Shown here: in pieces, positions 50,719-58,838 of the stretch
How the letters are laid out: each line of letters opens with the position of its first letter
Numbering within the stretch: the first letter of the stretch is position 1
Source: Myxococcales bacterium UBA1660
Lineage (GTDB): Bacteria; Myxococcota_A; Polyangia; Polyangiales; Houyiibacteriaceae
Direction of reading: 5' to 3'
NCBI GenBank assembly: GCA_002320815.1
Contig: DCLA01000111.1
Span: 211,909-275,908, forward strand
DNA length: 64,000 bases
Position numbers and translations under genes: made by a program
The notes under the pieces: model-generated
Seen by the model: the letters and a program-made list of their open reading frames with translations, nothing else
What the model was told of the DNA's origin: nothing
Databases searched by the model: none

Positions 50719-51975
50719 TCAGCCCTCCACGTCGTTGGGCTGGGGGTTGGGGTCGTTGTCGCTGAGGGGCCGGTTCGCCGCGACCTGATGGGCCTCGATG
50801 GAGACGCCATCGGCCACGTCGCGGCCCGGCTCGACGAGCACCTGGTCGCCGTCGGAGAGGTCTCCGTCGACCCAGACGTTCTCGCCGTTGCGCTCGACGA
50901 CCTCGACGATGCGGGCCTCGGCGACGCCCTCCCGGGCGACGTAGACGCGGCTCACGCCGGCGCGCTCGACCAGAGCGGTGGCGGGCACCTGAACCAGCGG
51001 GCGGGCGCCCCCGAGGGCGATGCGCGCGCGACCGAAGTGACCGGCGCGGACGCGGCCGTCCTCGTTGGGGATGACCGCCTCGACGGTGAGGGTGCGGCGC
51101 TCGGTGTCGATGGCCGCGGAGACGAAGCGGACCGTCGCGTCGAGGACCAGGTCGGTGCCGTCGACGGCGACCTGGAGGGTCTGGCCCTCCTGGATGCCGG
51201 TCGAGTAGCGCTCCGGCACGTCGAGCTCGAGGCGGAGCTGCGAGGCGTCGATGAGCTCGACCACCGGCGTCTGCGGGCCGACGAACTCGCCGACCTCGAC
51301 GCTGCGGGACATCACCGCGCCGGCGAAGGGCGCGCGGAGGGTGGCGTCCGCGGCGTCACGACGACGCATGGCGGCGTCGGCGCGCAAGGCCTGGTAGCTG
51401 GCGAGGGAGGCACGAGCCCCCTGGCGAGCCGAGTCGTAGCGAGCCCGGGCGGCCTGCTCACCGGCCTGGATCTGCTGCCAGGTCTGGGCGTCGAGGGCGC
51501 CGGCCTCCACCAGGGGCCGGCTCCGGTCGAGCTGGTCCTTGGCGGTCTCCCAGTCGGCGCGCGCGGCGGCGACGGCGGGGGTGTCGTCGAGCTCGGCCTC
51601 GTTCTCCGGGACCTCTTCGAGGCCGAGGGAGCGAAGCTGCGATTCGGCGCGGGCGGAGGCGGCCTGGGCGGCGAGGCGGAGGTCCGTGGGCTGGAGCACG
51701 ACCAGCGGGTCGCCCTCGTCCACCTCGGTGCCGCGCTCGACGAGCACGCGCGAGACGTGGCCGGAGACCTCCGGCGAGAGACTCGCGCGGCGGTTGGCCT
51801 CGAGGGTGCCGGCGAGCTCGAGCACCCGGGGGCGCTCCTCGGTCTGCACCGCCATGGTGTCGACGGTGACGATGGTCTCCGTCTCGACCTCCGCCTGCTG
51901 GGCGGAGTCACTCGCGCCGGCGCTCCCGCACGCGATCATCAGCGCGCAGGACAGCAGGGTGATCGTCTTTCTCAT
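50719..51975 (-). CDS. RND efflux periplasmic adaptor (MFP) lipoprotein
   Basis: The 418-residue protein has a lipoprotein signal (SCALMIAC, Cys about 16), barrel-sandwich lipoyl halves (LELAGTLEANRRASLSPEVSGHVSRVLV; DATLRAPFAGAVMSRSVEVGEFV), a coiled-coil hairpin between them (about 95-205), and a beta-barrel. It links the RND pump to the outer-membrane channel. Its ATG overlaps the TolC gene stop. Confidence 0.94.
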   Translation of the reverse strand: MRKTITLLSCALMIACGSAGASDSAQQAEVETETIVTVDTMAVQTEERPRVLELAGTLEANRRASLSPEVSGHVSRVLVERGTEVDEGDPLVVLQPTDLRLAAQAASARAESQLRSLGLEEVPENEAELDDTPAVAAARADWETAKDQLDRSRPLVEAGALDAQTWQQIQAGEQAARARYDSARQGARASLASYQALRADAAMRRRDAADATLRAPFAGAVMSRSVEVGEFVGPQTPVVELIDASQLRLELDVPERYSTGIQEGQTLQVAVDGTDLVLDATVRFVSAAIDTERRTLTVEAVIPNEDGRVRAGHFGRARIALGGARPLVQVPATALVERAGVSRVYVAREGVAEARIVEVVERNGENVWVDGDLSDGDQVLVEPGRDVADGVSIEAHQVAANRPLSDNDPNPQPNDVEG

Positions 51976-53591
51976 CGGTCTTCCTCCACGCGCCCGCGTC
52001 CGAGCGCTACATCGAGCTGCGCGGCGGCCACTTGGGCATCGACCAGCGCGTCCACCAGATCGAGGCGCGCGCTCAGCCGCTGCGCCTCCGCGTCCCGGAG
52101 CTGGAGCTCCGTCGAGACGCCCGCCTGTGCCCGCGCCGAAGCGTGGGTGGCGTTCAACATCGCCGCCGAGGCCGCCGCCCGCTGGGCGTCGACTCCGGCG
52201 AGGGCCGCGCTGAGCGAGGCCTGGGCCTGGATGGCGTCGCGACCGGCGCTCAGCTCGAGCTCCCGGGCGGCGAGCCGCTGTTCTTCGGCGAGGGCCCGCT
52301 GTTGGGCCAGCCGCGCGCCGCTGGTGGCGGCGCCGTCGAGGGACCAGGCCACCTGCAGCGCCGCGTCCCACGTGGTGGTGAAGACGGTCTCCTGCGGAAA
52401 GATGCGCTGGTTGGGGTTGGCGTAGTCGACGCCAAAGGCGGCAGTGAGCGAGGGGAACATCGCCGCTCGCTGCGCGTCGGCGCGGGCGTCGGCGGCGCGG
52501 GCGCGGGCCTGGGCGGCCTCCACCGAGGGGGCCCCGGCAGCCGCCGCTCGGCGGAGCTCCCGGAGGTCGAGGTCCTCGCTCTCGGGCAGGTCGGTGAGGT
52601 CGGCGGCGAGGTTCACCGGCTCCGTCTCCTCCATGCCGAGCAGATCCCGGAGGCTCATCTCGGCCACGTTCAGGCGACCCTCGGCGACCCGGATGAGCTG
52701 GTCGTAGGCGCTGGCCTGGGCCGACGCACTGAGCGCCTGGGCCTGGGTGGCCGATCCGGTCTGGACCTGGAGTTCGGCCTGGCGGGAGCGCTCCTGCGCG
52801 ACGCCGCGAGATTCGTTGGCCAGCGCGAGCTGGGCCCGGGCCCGGACGACCTCCCAGTAGGCCTGGGTGGTGACCAGCTCGAGCTGCTGCAGCGAGGCCA
52901 GGCGGGACGCCTCGGCCGCGTCGGCGTCGGCGACCGCCGCCCGGAGGGCGTGGCGCTGACGACCGATGTAGTCGCTCAGGGGCACGCCCACGCTGAAGCG
53001 CATGGCGTACTGGTTGAGGATGGGATCCTGGAGGACGACGTTCTGCTGGAACGAGTCGGGGTTGGTCTGACAGGCAGCCAGGTCCTGGAGACACGCCGCG
53101 GTGTTGAACGCGGGGATGGTCCCCGGCGTGTAGTCCGAGAGCCGCGTGTACCGGAACGAGGCGGAGACCTGCGGCATGTAGCCGAGGCGCGCCGCGGTGA
53201 GACCGGCGTTGGCCGCGCGGGCGTTGGCGTCGGCCCGCTGCGCCGTGAGGGACCCGGTCCGGGCCCGCTCGAGCGCGTCCTGCAGGCTCATGCCGGCGGC
53301 GCTGGCCACGCCGTCGGGGAGGAGCTGGTCCAGCTCGACGGCCGGTCCAGCCCCGGCGGGCATGATCGCGCCGCGGGGGAGTCGGCTGTCCGGCACGCTG
53401 GGCGGCGCGGTGGGGGTGACCCCGGGCGGCGGCCCCGACGGGCGCCCCTCTTCGGGCGGCTCCGTCGTCGGGTCGTTGGCCGTCGGGTTGTCCAGGGGAG
53501 ACGTAGGCGTCCGGGTCTGGGCCGCGGCGAACGAAGCGCCGAGGAGGACCAGTCCCAGAGCGAGGGGGAGGATATGTGAGGGCTTACTCAT
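51972..53591 (-). CDS. TolC-family outer-membrane efflux protein
   Basis: The 539-residue protein has a signal peptide (LVLLGASFAAAQ), an unusually Pro/Thr-rich N-terminal extension (about 27-85), and then the TolC repeat pattern: long Ala-rich coiled helices with NAGLTAARLGYMPQVSASF and a second copy 'DAQRAAMFPSLTAAFGVDY'. It forms the outer-membrane channel of the pump. It is the first gene of the operon with adaptor and permease. A TetR operator overlaps the first codons and another lies in the promoter. Confidence 0.93.
   Translation of the reverse strand: MSKPSHILPLALGLVLLGASFAAAQTRTPTSPLDNPTANDPTTEPPEEGRPSGPPPGVTPTAPPSVPDSRLPRGAIMPAGAGPAVELDQLLPDGVASAAGMSLQDALERARTGSLTAQRADANARAANAGLTAARLGYMPQVSASFRYTRLSDYTPGTIPAFNTAACLQDLAACQTNPDSFQQNVVLQDPILNQYAMRFSVGVPLSDYIGRQRHALRAAVADADAAEASRLASLQQLELVTTQAYWEVVRARAQLALANESRGVAQERSRQAELQVQTGSATQAQALSASAQASAYDQLIRVAEGRLNVAEMSLRDLLGMEETEPVNLAADLTDLPESEDLDLRELRRAAAAGAPSVEAAQARARAADARADAQRAAMFPSLTAAFGVDYANPNQRIFPQETVFTTTWDAALQVAWSLDGAATSGARLAQQRALAEEQRLAARELELSAGRDAIQAQASLSAALAGVDAQRAAASAAMLNATHASARAQAGVSTELQLRDAEAQRLSARLDLVDALVDAQVAAAQLDVALGRGRVEEDR
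53576..53589. promoter_or_regulatory. TetR operator copy A (overlaps tolC-type start)
   Basis: GTGAGGGCTTACTC on the plus strand. On the coding strand it covers the first codons right after ATG. It matches the shared pattern GTGAGNNCTTACT(C/T) found at four places in this cluster. Confidence 0.6.
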
Positions 53592-53607
53592 TATTCTGAC
53601 ACGCTGC

Positions 53608-53613
53608 GTTATA
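53608..53613 (-). promoter_or_regulatory. -10 element of efflux operon
   Basis: Minus-strand TATAAC, the best sigma70-type -10 in the window, is 16 bases from the ATG. Operator B abuts it, so a bound repressor would block RNA polymerase. Confidence 0.55.
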
Positions 53614-53614
53614 C

Positions 53615-53628
53615 GTGAGCGCTTACTC
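53615..53628. promoter_or_regulatory. TetR operator copy B (in efflux promoter)
   Basis: GTGAGCGCTTACTC, directly upstream of the TATAAC -10 in the spacer region. Confidence 0.7.
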
Positions 53629-53647
53629 AATTTCTTACCGAGCGGTA

Positions 53648-53664
53648 GCACCGTCGAACGGTGC
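53648..53664 (-). terminator. Hairpin beyond tetR stop
   Basis: GCACCGT and ACGGTGC form a 7-bp stem with a 3-base loop, 52 bases past the TetR stop. Confidence 0.4.
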
Positions 53665-53716
53665 AGGGGTGCGTTACTCGGCGAAGAGACATTCGGCAGA
53701 GCCTAGGGTCGTTTCT

Positions 53717-54337
53717 TCAGGCGGCCTGAGCCGGATCGAGACCCAGGAGGGTGACCATCGTGCGGGCCATGCGGCGCGCGAAGTCGTCGGGGTCTCCCTC
53801 GTCGTCGCGGACTTCGAGGATGAGTCGGTGATGGGCCTCGTTGATCACCGCACCGGCATAGAAACAGGCGAGCGCATAGGCGTCGCCACGCGGGATGCGC
53901 CCGGCGTCCATCTCGGCCTGAAAGAGCTCGCGGAAGCGGCGCTTGATGGCCAGGGGCATGGGGTTCTCGCAGCCCATGACGGCGCGATGGTCCGCCGGCG
54001 TGAGGTCCGGGTAAGCCATGAGCATCTGAATGCTGGGCAGCGCCTGGGAGAAGTGCTCCTGAAGCCCCTGACCAGCCTCGACGAGGACTTCTTCGAGGGA
54101 CCGCGTCCGGGCCCGCTCGAGGAGGTCCCGGAACCAGGCCCGGTCTTCGACCGAGGGGAACTGGATGGCCTGCAGGAAGAGGTTCTTCTTGTTGCCGAAG
54201 CGCTTGAAGAGGGTGCCCTCGCTGACCCCGGCGTTCTTGGCCAACACCTGCGTCGACGCGGACGGACCGATCTCCAGAAAGGTCTTGCGGGCGGAGGCGA
54301 GGATCTCTTCGGTGTCGTAGGTGACCGGGCGGGCCAT
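53717..54337 (-). CDS. TetR-family regulator of efflux cluster
   Basis: The 206-residue protein has an N-terminal TetR HTH (about 8-55: ILASARKTFLEIGPSAST, VLAKNAGVSEGTLFKRFGNKKNLF) and a mostly helical ligand-binding domain. Its ATG directly follows a near-perfect palindrome (copy C), so it should control itself. It lies between the beta-barrel gene and the efflux operon, all leftward, with the same palindrome before each. Confidence 0.92.
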   Translation of the reverse strand: MARPVTYDTEEILASARKTFLEIGPSASTQVLAKNAGVSEGTLFKRFGNKKNLFLQAIQFPSVEDRAWFRDLLERARTRSLEEVLVEAGQGLQEHFSQALPSIQMLMAYPDLTPADHRAVMGCENPMPLAIKRRFRELFQAEMDAGRIPRGDAYALACFYAGAVINEAHHRLILEVRDDEGDPDDFARRMARTMVTLLGLDPAQAA

Positions 54338-54353
54338 GAGTGAGTACTTACTT
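54338..54353. promoter_or_regulatory. TetR operator copy C (tetR start)
   Basis: GAGTGAGTACTTACTT touches the base next to the ATG of tetR. As a 16-mer it is a near palindrome, differing from copy D only at the last base. Confidence 0.75.
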
Positions 54354-54401
54354 CCTAATGGATGGGCGTGCAAGGCGGCGGTGGAATTTTCTCGCGCTCG
54401 C

Positions 54402-55256
54402 TCAGTCCGGGATGAGCTGGAGGGCCACCGAGGCGACCGGGGCCAACGCCTTGTCGAAGCGGATCGAGAGAGCGTCGTCGTCTTCCACCGCGGCACAGTG
54501 GAAGAGCGTCGTGCCGACGTAGGCGGTCACGAAGACCGGGCCGGTCACCCGATATCGAGCACCCACGCCCGCGGACACCACGGTGGTCCGCAGGGTGACG
54601 CCGAGGTCGTAGAGGGTGGCCCCACCGCCGCCGAGGCGTACCTCGGGGCCGAGATCGAGATCCGGGTGGAGGCGCACGCCGACCCGCATGGCCGTGGGGA
54701 TCTGGATGTCGACCGCCCAGAGCTCGGTCCAGAGCGAGTAGCGGAGAATGGGGGCCGGGATCGCCCGCCCCTGGCCGTAGGAGACCGCGAAGCCGAAAGC
54801 GAGCCGCTCCCGCTCGCCCAGCTTCAACCCGGCGATGAGCGTACCGCTCGCGCCCCAGGCCCGGCGGTCGTAGCCCTGGAGATCGGACTGGTGGTTCACC
54901 CCGGCGTGGGCGATGAGACTCCAGCGCTCGTCGAGGACGCGGACCACGGCCAGGCTGGCCCCGAAGCCGTAGGTGACGACCTCTTGCGTGGGCCCGGTGA
55001 GGCGCGTGCCCACCCGGTCGAACCCGAGGCCGGGCACGAGGACCCAACGCTTCTCGGCCGCGAAGAGCGGGTAGCCCGCGCGAATGCTGAGGTGGCCCTG
55101 CGCTCCATCGACCGTCGCCGGCCCCGGCCCGCTGAGCGTCGAGCTGCCGACGTAGTCGTACCGGATGCCCATGCTCTGGGCGTGGGCGCGACCGGGCGCG
55201 GCGAGCGCAGCGGCGGACAGCGCGAAGCAGAAGAAGTAAGCGGCCCGGGTGGCCAT
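54402..55256 (-). CDS. Beta-barrel outer-membrane protein, likely in TetR regulon
   Basis: The 284-residue product has a signal peptide (FALSAAALAAPGRAHAQS) and then alternating polar/nonpolar strands with aromatic girdles (YPLFAAEKRWVLVPGLGF, AAVEDDDALSIRF near the end), as in outer-membrane barrels such as the DUF6268 group. Family assignment is tentative. Its ATG directly follows operator copy D, so it is probably repressed by TetR with the efflux genes. It might be a porin-like partner or a sensor of the substrate. Confidence 0.7.
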   Translation of the reverse strand: MATRAAYFFCFALSAAALAAPGRAHAQSMGIRYDYVGSSTLSGPGPATVDGAQGHLSIRAGYPLFAAEKRWVLVPGLGFDRVGTRLTGPTQEVVTYGFGASLAVVRVLDERWSLIAHAGVNHQSDLQGYDRRAWGASGTLIAGLKLGERERLAFGFAVSYGQGRAIPAPILRYSLWTELWAVDIQIPTAMRVGVRLHPDLDLGPEVRLGGGGATLYDLGVTLRTTVVSAGVGARYRVTGPVFVTAYVGTTLFHCAAVEDDDALSIRFDKALAPVASVALQLIPD

Positions 55257-55272
55257 GAGTGAGTACTTACTC
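55257..55272. promoter_or_regulatory. TetR operator copy D (barrel gene start)
   Basis: GAGTGAGTACTTACTC, a 16-base near palindrome directly next to the ATG. The minus-strand sequence ATTAG-N2-AGTAAGTACTC before it is shared with copy C, so the two promoters are alike beyond the operator. Confidence 0.75.
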
Positions 55273-55449
55273 GCTAATCGGCCGGCCGTCCACCCGATCG
55301 GGTGAGAGTGGTGGCGTGCGCCGCCATTCGAGCCATGCTCGGCCCCATGGAGCGCATCGGGAAAGACTACGCCATCGGCGTCCATGGGCCGGTCTTCGTC
55401 TGCTCGCTCCGCGCCCGCATCCCGCCGCGCTCCTGACGGTCCTCTCGAG

Positions 55450-56442
55450 TCAGGGCCCCACTGGAGCTTCGGGCTCACCGGCGAAGAACTCCCCGCGGTG
55501 GCCCTCGGTGAGCGCCCAACGGTGGAGCCACGAGATCCCCGCCGCGCCGTAGTACTCGTCGCGCTGGCTGCCGTACGCGGGATCCGCCGCGGCCTCTTCG
55601 AGAGCGATGAAGCGGTAGCCTCGCCGCTCCGCGCGCTCCAGCAGCGCCGGGCAAGCAGCGGCGTTGAGGGCGCTGGCGTGGATCAAGAGGATCTGCGCCA
55701 TCTCGCGATCCAGCAGAGCCTGGGACTGGTCCTCCCAGTAGCCCATCACCGCGTCCATATAATCGACGTACGCGGCGGCGATGGCCGGGCGCGCCTCCGG
55801 CTCGGCGGCGTCGTAGGCGGCGGCCACGCGGTAGTCCTGGTCGTCCATGGTGACGGGCGCGACCCGATAGCCCTCCGCGCGCAGGAGGGCGTCGAGACGC
55901 TCGCGGGTCTCCGCGTCTCGCCCCGTATGGAGGAACGGGTGCCGGAACCACCGGACGCCGTGATCGGGCACCAACCGATCGAGCACCCGGTCCCCCGCGC
56001 GGACGTCGTCCGCGAAGCGCTCGAAGGCCACCTCGTGGAGGCTCGGGTGCGAGCGGGTGTGGTTCCCCAACTCGAAGCCACGGTCGAGCCACTGCTGCAG
56101 CACCGCGACCCGACGCGGGTGGGGCGGATCGCCGAGCTTCCCTTCGTTCACGAACCCGACCGCCGGGACTCCGCGATCGACGAAGCAGTCGAGGAGCGCT
56201 CGAGTCACCCGAGCCCATTCGGCCGGGTCCCGTGCAGGTCCGGCGAACGGAAGATCGTCCACCGTGATCGCCATCCGCCGGTCCACGCGGGGCCCCGGGG
56301 ACCCCGGCGCCGCGGACTCACCCGAGCTCGCTCCACGCTCGCCCGCCAGACGAGAGGACGGCGACGACCCACACGCACATACGAACCCGACGATGAGAGC
56401 CCACCGCACCGTGCCTCGAACCCGCCGCGCAGCGCCCAGCAT
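55450..56442 (-). CDS. Polysaccharide deacetylase (NodB-type) lipoprotein
   Basis: The 330-residue product has a lipoprotein signal (LIVGFVCAC, Cys about 24). It has NodB motifs: AITVDDLPF (Asp-Asp; base and metal), ELGNHTRSHPSLHEV (H-x3-H zinc ligands) and RWFRHPFLHTG (motif 3). It would remove acetyl groups from a polysaccharide or peptidoglycan sugar outside the cell. The gap to the barrel gene (55257-55449) holds no gene I support. Its start is near the xanthine dehydrogenase operon's end. Confidence 0.85.
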   Translation of the reverse strand: MLGAARRVRGTVRWALIVGFVCACGSSPSSRLAGERGASSGESAAPGSPGPRVDRRMAITVDDLPFAGPARDPAEWARVTRALLDCFVDRGVPAVGFVNEGKLGDPPHPRRVAVLQQWLDRGFELGNHTRSHPSLHEVAFERFADDVRAGDRVLDRLVPDHGVRWFRHPFLHTGRDAETRERLDALLRAEGYRVAPVTMDDQDYRVAAAYDAAEPEARPAIAAAYVDYMDAVMGYWEDQSQALLDREMAQILLIHASALNAAACPALLERAERRGYRFIALEEAAADPAYGSQRDEYYGAAGISWLHRWALTEGHRGEFFAGEPEAPVGP

Positions 56443-56468
56443 TCCCACCGATGTCGGAGTCGCCCCCC

Positions 56469-58838
56469 CTACTCCTCCGCCGCCAGCGCCTCGTTCGCCG
56501 CTTCGCGGCGGGCCTCGATGGCCCAGTACACCGCTTCCGGGGTGGCCGGGCATCCGAGCTCGACCGCGCCCCGGCCGCCCTCGCCGAAGGCCGCCACCGC
56601 GGCCCGGAGGGCCTCGCGGGCGCTCATCGCGAGCATGAAGGGCGGCTCCCCGACGGCCTTGGAGCCGTGGATGACCGTGGGGTCGGCGGCCTTGGGCAGG
56701 AGGTCCACGTGGAACTCCTCCGGGAGCTCGCCGAGGCTGGGGAGCTTGTAGGTGCTCGCGCCGCGGGTCGCGAGGCGTCCGTCGCCGGTCCACACCAGCT
56801 CTTCGCGGGTGAGCCAGCCGAGGCCCTGCAGGAAGCCGCCCTCGACCTGGCCGAGGTCGACCTTGGGGCTCATCGAGTCGCCGACGTCGTGGAGGATGTC
56901 GGTGCGCCGGAAGGTGTACTGACCGGTGAAGCCGTCGACCTCGACCTCGGTCACCGCTGCGCCGTAGGCGTAGTAGTGGAAGGGGTGGCCGCGACCGGCC
57001 TCCTCGTCGAAGTGGATGTTGGGCGTGCGGTAGTAGCCGGTGGCGAAGAGGGGCACCCGCGCCAGGTAGGCCGCCTTGGCGATCTGCCCGAAGGCGATGC
57101 GCTCGCCCTTCCCATCCGCGCGGTAGACCTCGCCGCCTTCGAAGACGACGTCTTCCAGGTCGCACTCCAGCGCCTCGGCGGCGACGGGCGCGAGGCGGTC
57201 GCGGATGGCGGTGCAGGCGTCGCGGACGGCCTGCCCGTTGAGGTCCGAGCCGCTCGACGCCGCGGTGGCCGACGTGTTGGGCACCTTGTCCGTCCGGGTG
57301 GGCATCATGCGGATGGTCTCGAGGTCCACGCCGAGGGCGTCGGCGGCGACCTGGAGCATCTTGGTGTGGAGCCCCTGGCCCATCTCGGTGCCGCCGTGGC
57401 TCACCTGCACCGAGCCGTCGGCGTAGAGGAGCACCAGCGCGCCGGCCTGGTTGAAGAAGGCGGTGGTGAACGAGATGCCGAACTTCACCGGGGTGATCGC
57501 GATGCCGCGCTTGGTGTGGTCGTGGGCCTCGTTGAAGGCCTCGACCTCGGCCAGGCGTCGCTCGAGATCGGCCGACTCGCCGAGGGTGGTCCAGATGCGC
57601 TCGATGCGATCGGCGTCCTTCACCTCCTGGCCGTAGTGGGTCTCGCTGCCCTCGGTGTAGAAGTTCTTCCGCCGGACCTCGTGGGGCGGGAGACCGAGCA
57701 CCCGGGCCACGCGCTCGAGGGCGTCCTCGCCGACGACCATGCCCTGGGGACCGCCGAAGCCGCGGAAGGCGGTCTGGCTGGTCTTGTTCGTCTTGCAGAC
57801 CCGCCCGGTCACCCGGAGGCTCGGGAAGTCGTAGCAGTTGTCGATGTGGAAGAGCGCGCGGGCGAGCACCGGCTGGCTCAGGTCGAGGCTCCAGCCGCCG
57901 TCGCTGAAGAGCTCGGCGTTCAGCGCCAGGATGCGGCCCTCGTCGTCGTAGCCCACCTCGTAGCGACCCAGAAAGGGATGCCGCTTGCCGGTGAGCGCCA
58001 TGTCGCGCTGCCGGTCGAGGCGCACGCGCACCGGACGCCCGGTCTTCACCGCGCCCACGGCGGCGACGCAGGCCCAGGTGTTCGCCTGGACCTCCTTGCC
58101 GCCGAAGGCTCCGCCCATGCGCAGGGACTGGCAGGTCACCGCGTGGCTGGGCACGCCGAGGACCCGGGCCACGATGAGCTGGGTCTCGGTGGGGTGCTGG
58201 GTGGACGCGTGGACCATCACCTGGTCGCCCTCGTCGACGTAGACGAGCGCGGCCTGGGCCTCGAGGTAGAAGTGCTCCTGGCCACCGATCTGGACCTCGC
58301 CCCGGCTCCGATGCGGGCAGGCGGCGAGCGCAGCCTCGATGTCGTCGCGGCCGTCTTGGAGGCGCTCGATCTTCAGCTCGTGAGCCAAGAAGGCGTCGCG
58401 CTCGATGGCCTGCTCGATGGTGACGATGGGATCGAGGGGCTCGGCGTCGACCACCACCTCGAGGGCGGCGCGGCGGGCGATGGCCTCGCTCTCGGCGAGG
58501 ACCCAGGCGACCGCCTGGCCGTGGTACTCCACGATCTCGGGGAACAGGGGCTCGTCCTGGCGAGCCGCGCCGACGTTGCCGACCCCGGGGACGTCCTCGG
58601 CGGTCAGCACGGTGACCACGCCGGGCCGCTGGGCCGCCTTCTCGAAGTCGACGCGGCGCACCCGCGCGTGGGCGTGGGGCACGCTCACGGGCCAGGCGTG
58701 GAGCACGTCCTTGGTGCGCGGCACGAGGTCGTCGGTGTAGAGGGCCTCGCCGGTCACGTGACCCCGCGCGCTCTCGTGGGAGATGGCGCGGCCGACGTGC
58801 TTGCGGCGCTCGGTGCTTCGCTGGGTGGAGTCGGTCAT
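56469..58838 (-). CDS. xdhB: Xanthine dehydrogenase molybdenum-cofactor subunit
   Basis: The 789-residue protein has the molybdopterin-binding fold: GEALYTDDL near the start, GGQEHFYLE, the TAFRGFGGPQGM cofactor loop and SGSDLNGQAV; the C-terminal VGEPPFMLA carries the catalytic Glu. It oxidises purines (hypoxanthine/xanthine) with the cofactor. It overlaps the FeS/FAD subunit gene by ATGA. Substrate could be another heterocycle; the family members XdhB and related aldehyde oxidases share these motifs. No xdhC is nearby. Confidence 0.93.
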   Translation of the reverse strand: MTDSTQRSTERRKHVGRAISHESARGHVTGEALYTDDLVPRTKDVLHAWPVSVPHAHARVRRVDFEKAAQRPGVVTVLTAEDVPGVGNVGAARQDEPLFPEIVEYHGQAVAWVLAESEAIARRAALEVVVDAEPLDPIVTIEQAIERDAFLAHELKIERLQDGRDDIEAALAACPHRSRGEVQIGGQEHFYLEAQAALVYVDEGDQVMVHASTQHPTETQLIVARVLGVPSHAVTCQSLRMGGAFGGKEVQANTWACVAAVGAVKTGRPVRVRLDRQRDMALTGKRHPFLGRYEVGYDDEGRILALNAELFSDGGWSLDLSQPVLARALFHIDNCYDFPSLRVTGRVCKTNKTSQTAFRGFGGPQGMVVGEDALERVARVLGLPPHEVRRKNFYTEGSETHYGQEVKDADRIERIWTTLGESADLERRLAEVEAFNEAHDHTKRGIAITPVKFGISFTTAFFNQAGALVLLYADGSVQVSHGGTEMGQGLHTKMLQVAADALGVDLETIRMMPTRTDKVPNTSATAASSGSDLNGQAVRDACTAIRDRLAPVAAEALECDLEDVVFEGGEVYRADGKGERIAFGQIAKAAYLARVPLFATGYYRTPNIHFDEEAGRGHPFHYYAYGAAVTEVEVDGFTGQYTFRRTDILHDVGDSMSPKVDLGQVEGGFLQGLGWLTREELVWTGDGRLATRGASTYKLPSLGELPEEFHVDLLPKAADPTVIHGSKAVGEPPFMLAMSAREALRAAVAAFGEGGRGAVELGCPATPEAVYWAIEARREAANEALAAEE

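Noticed and set aside
55335..55436. 33-codon plus-strand frame between the TetR cluster and the deacetylase
   Set aside because: No family resemblance and no ribosome site; a CATGCT near the second ATG is not enough.
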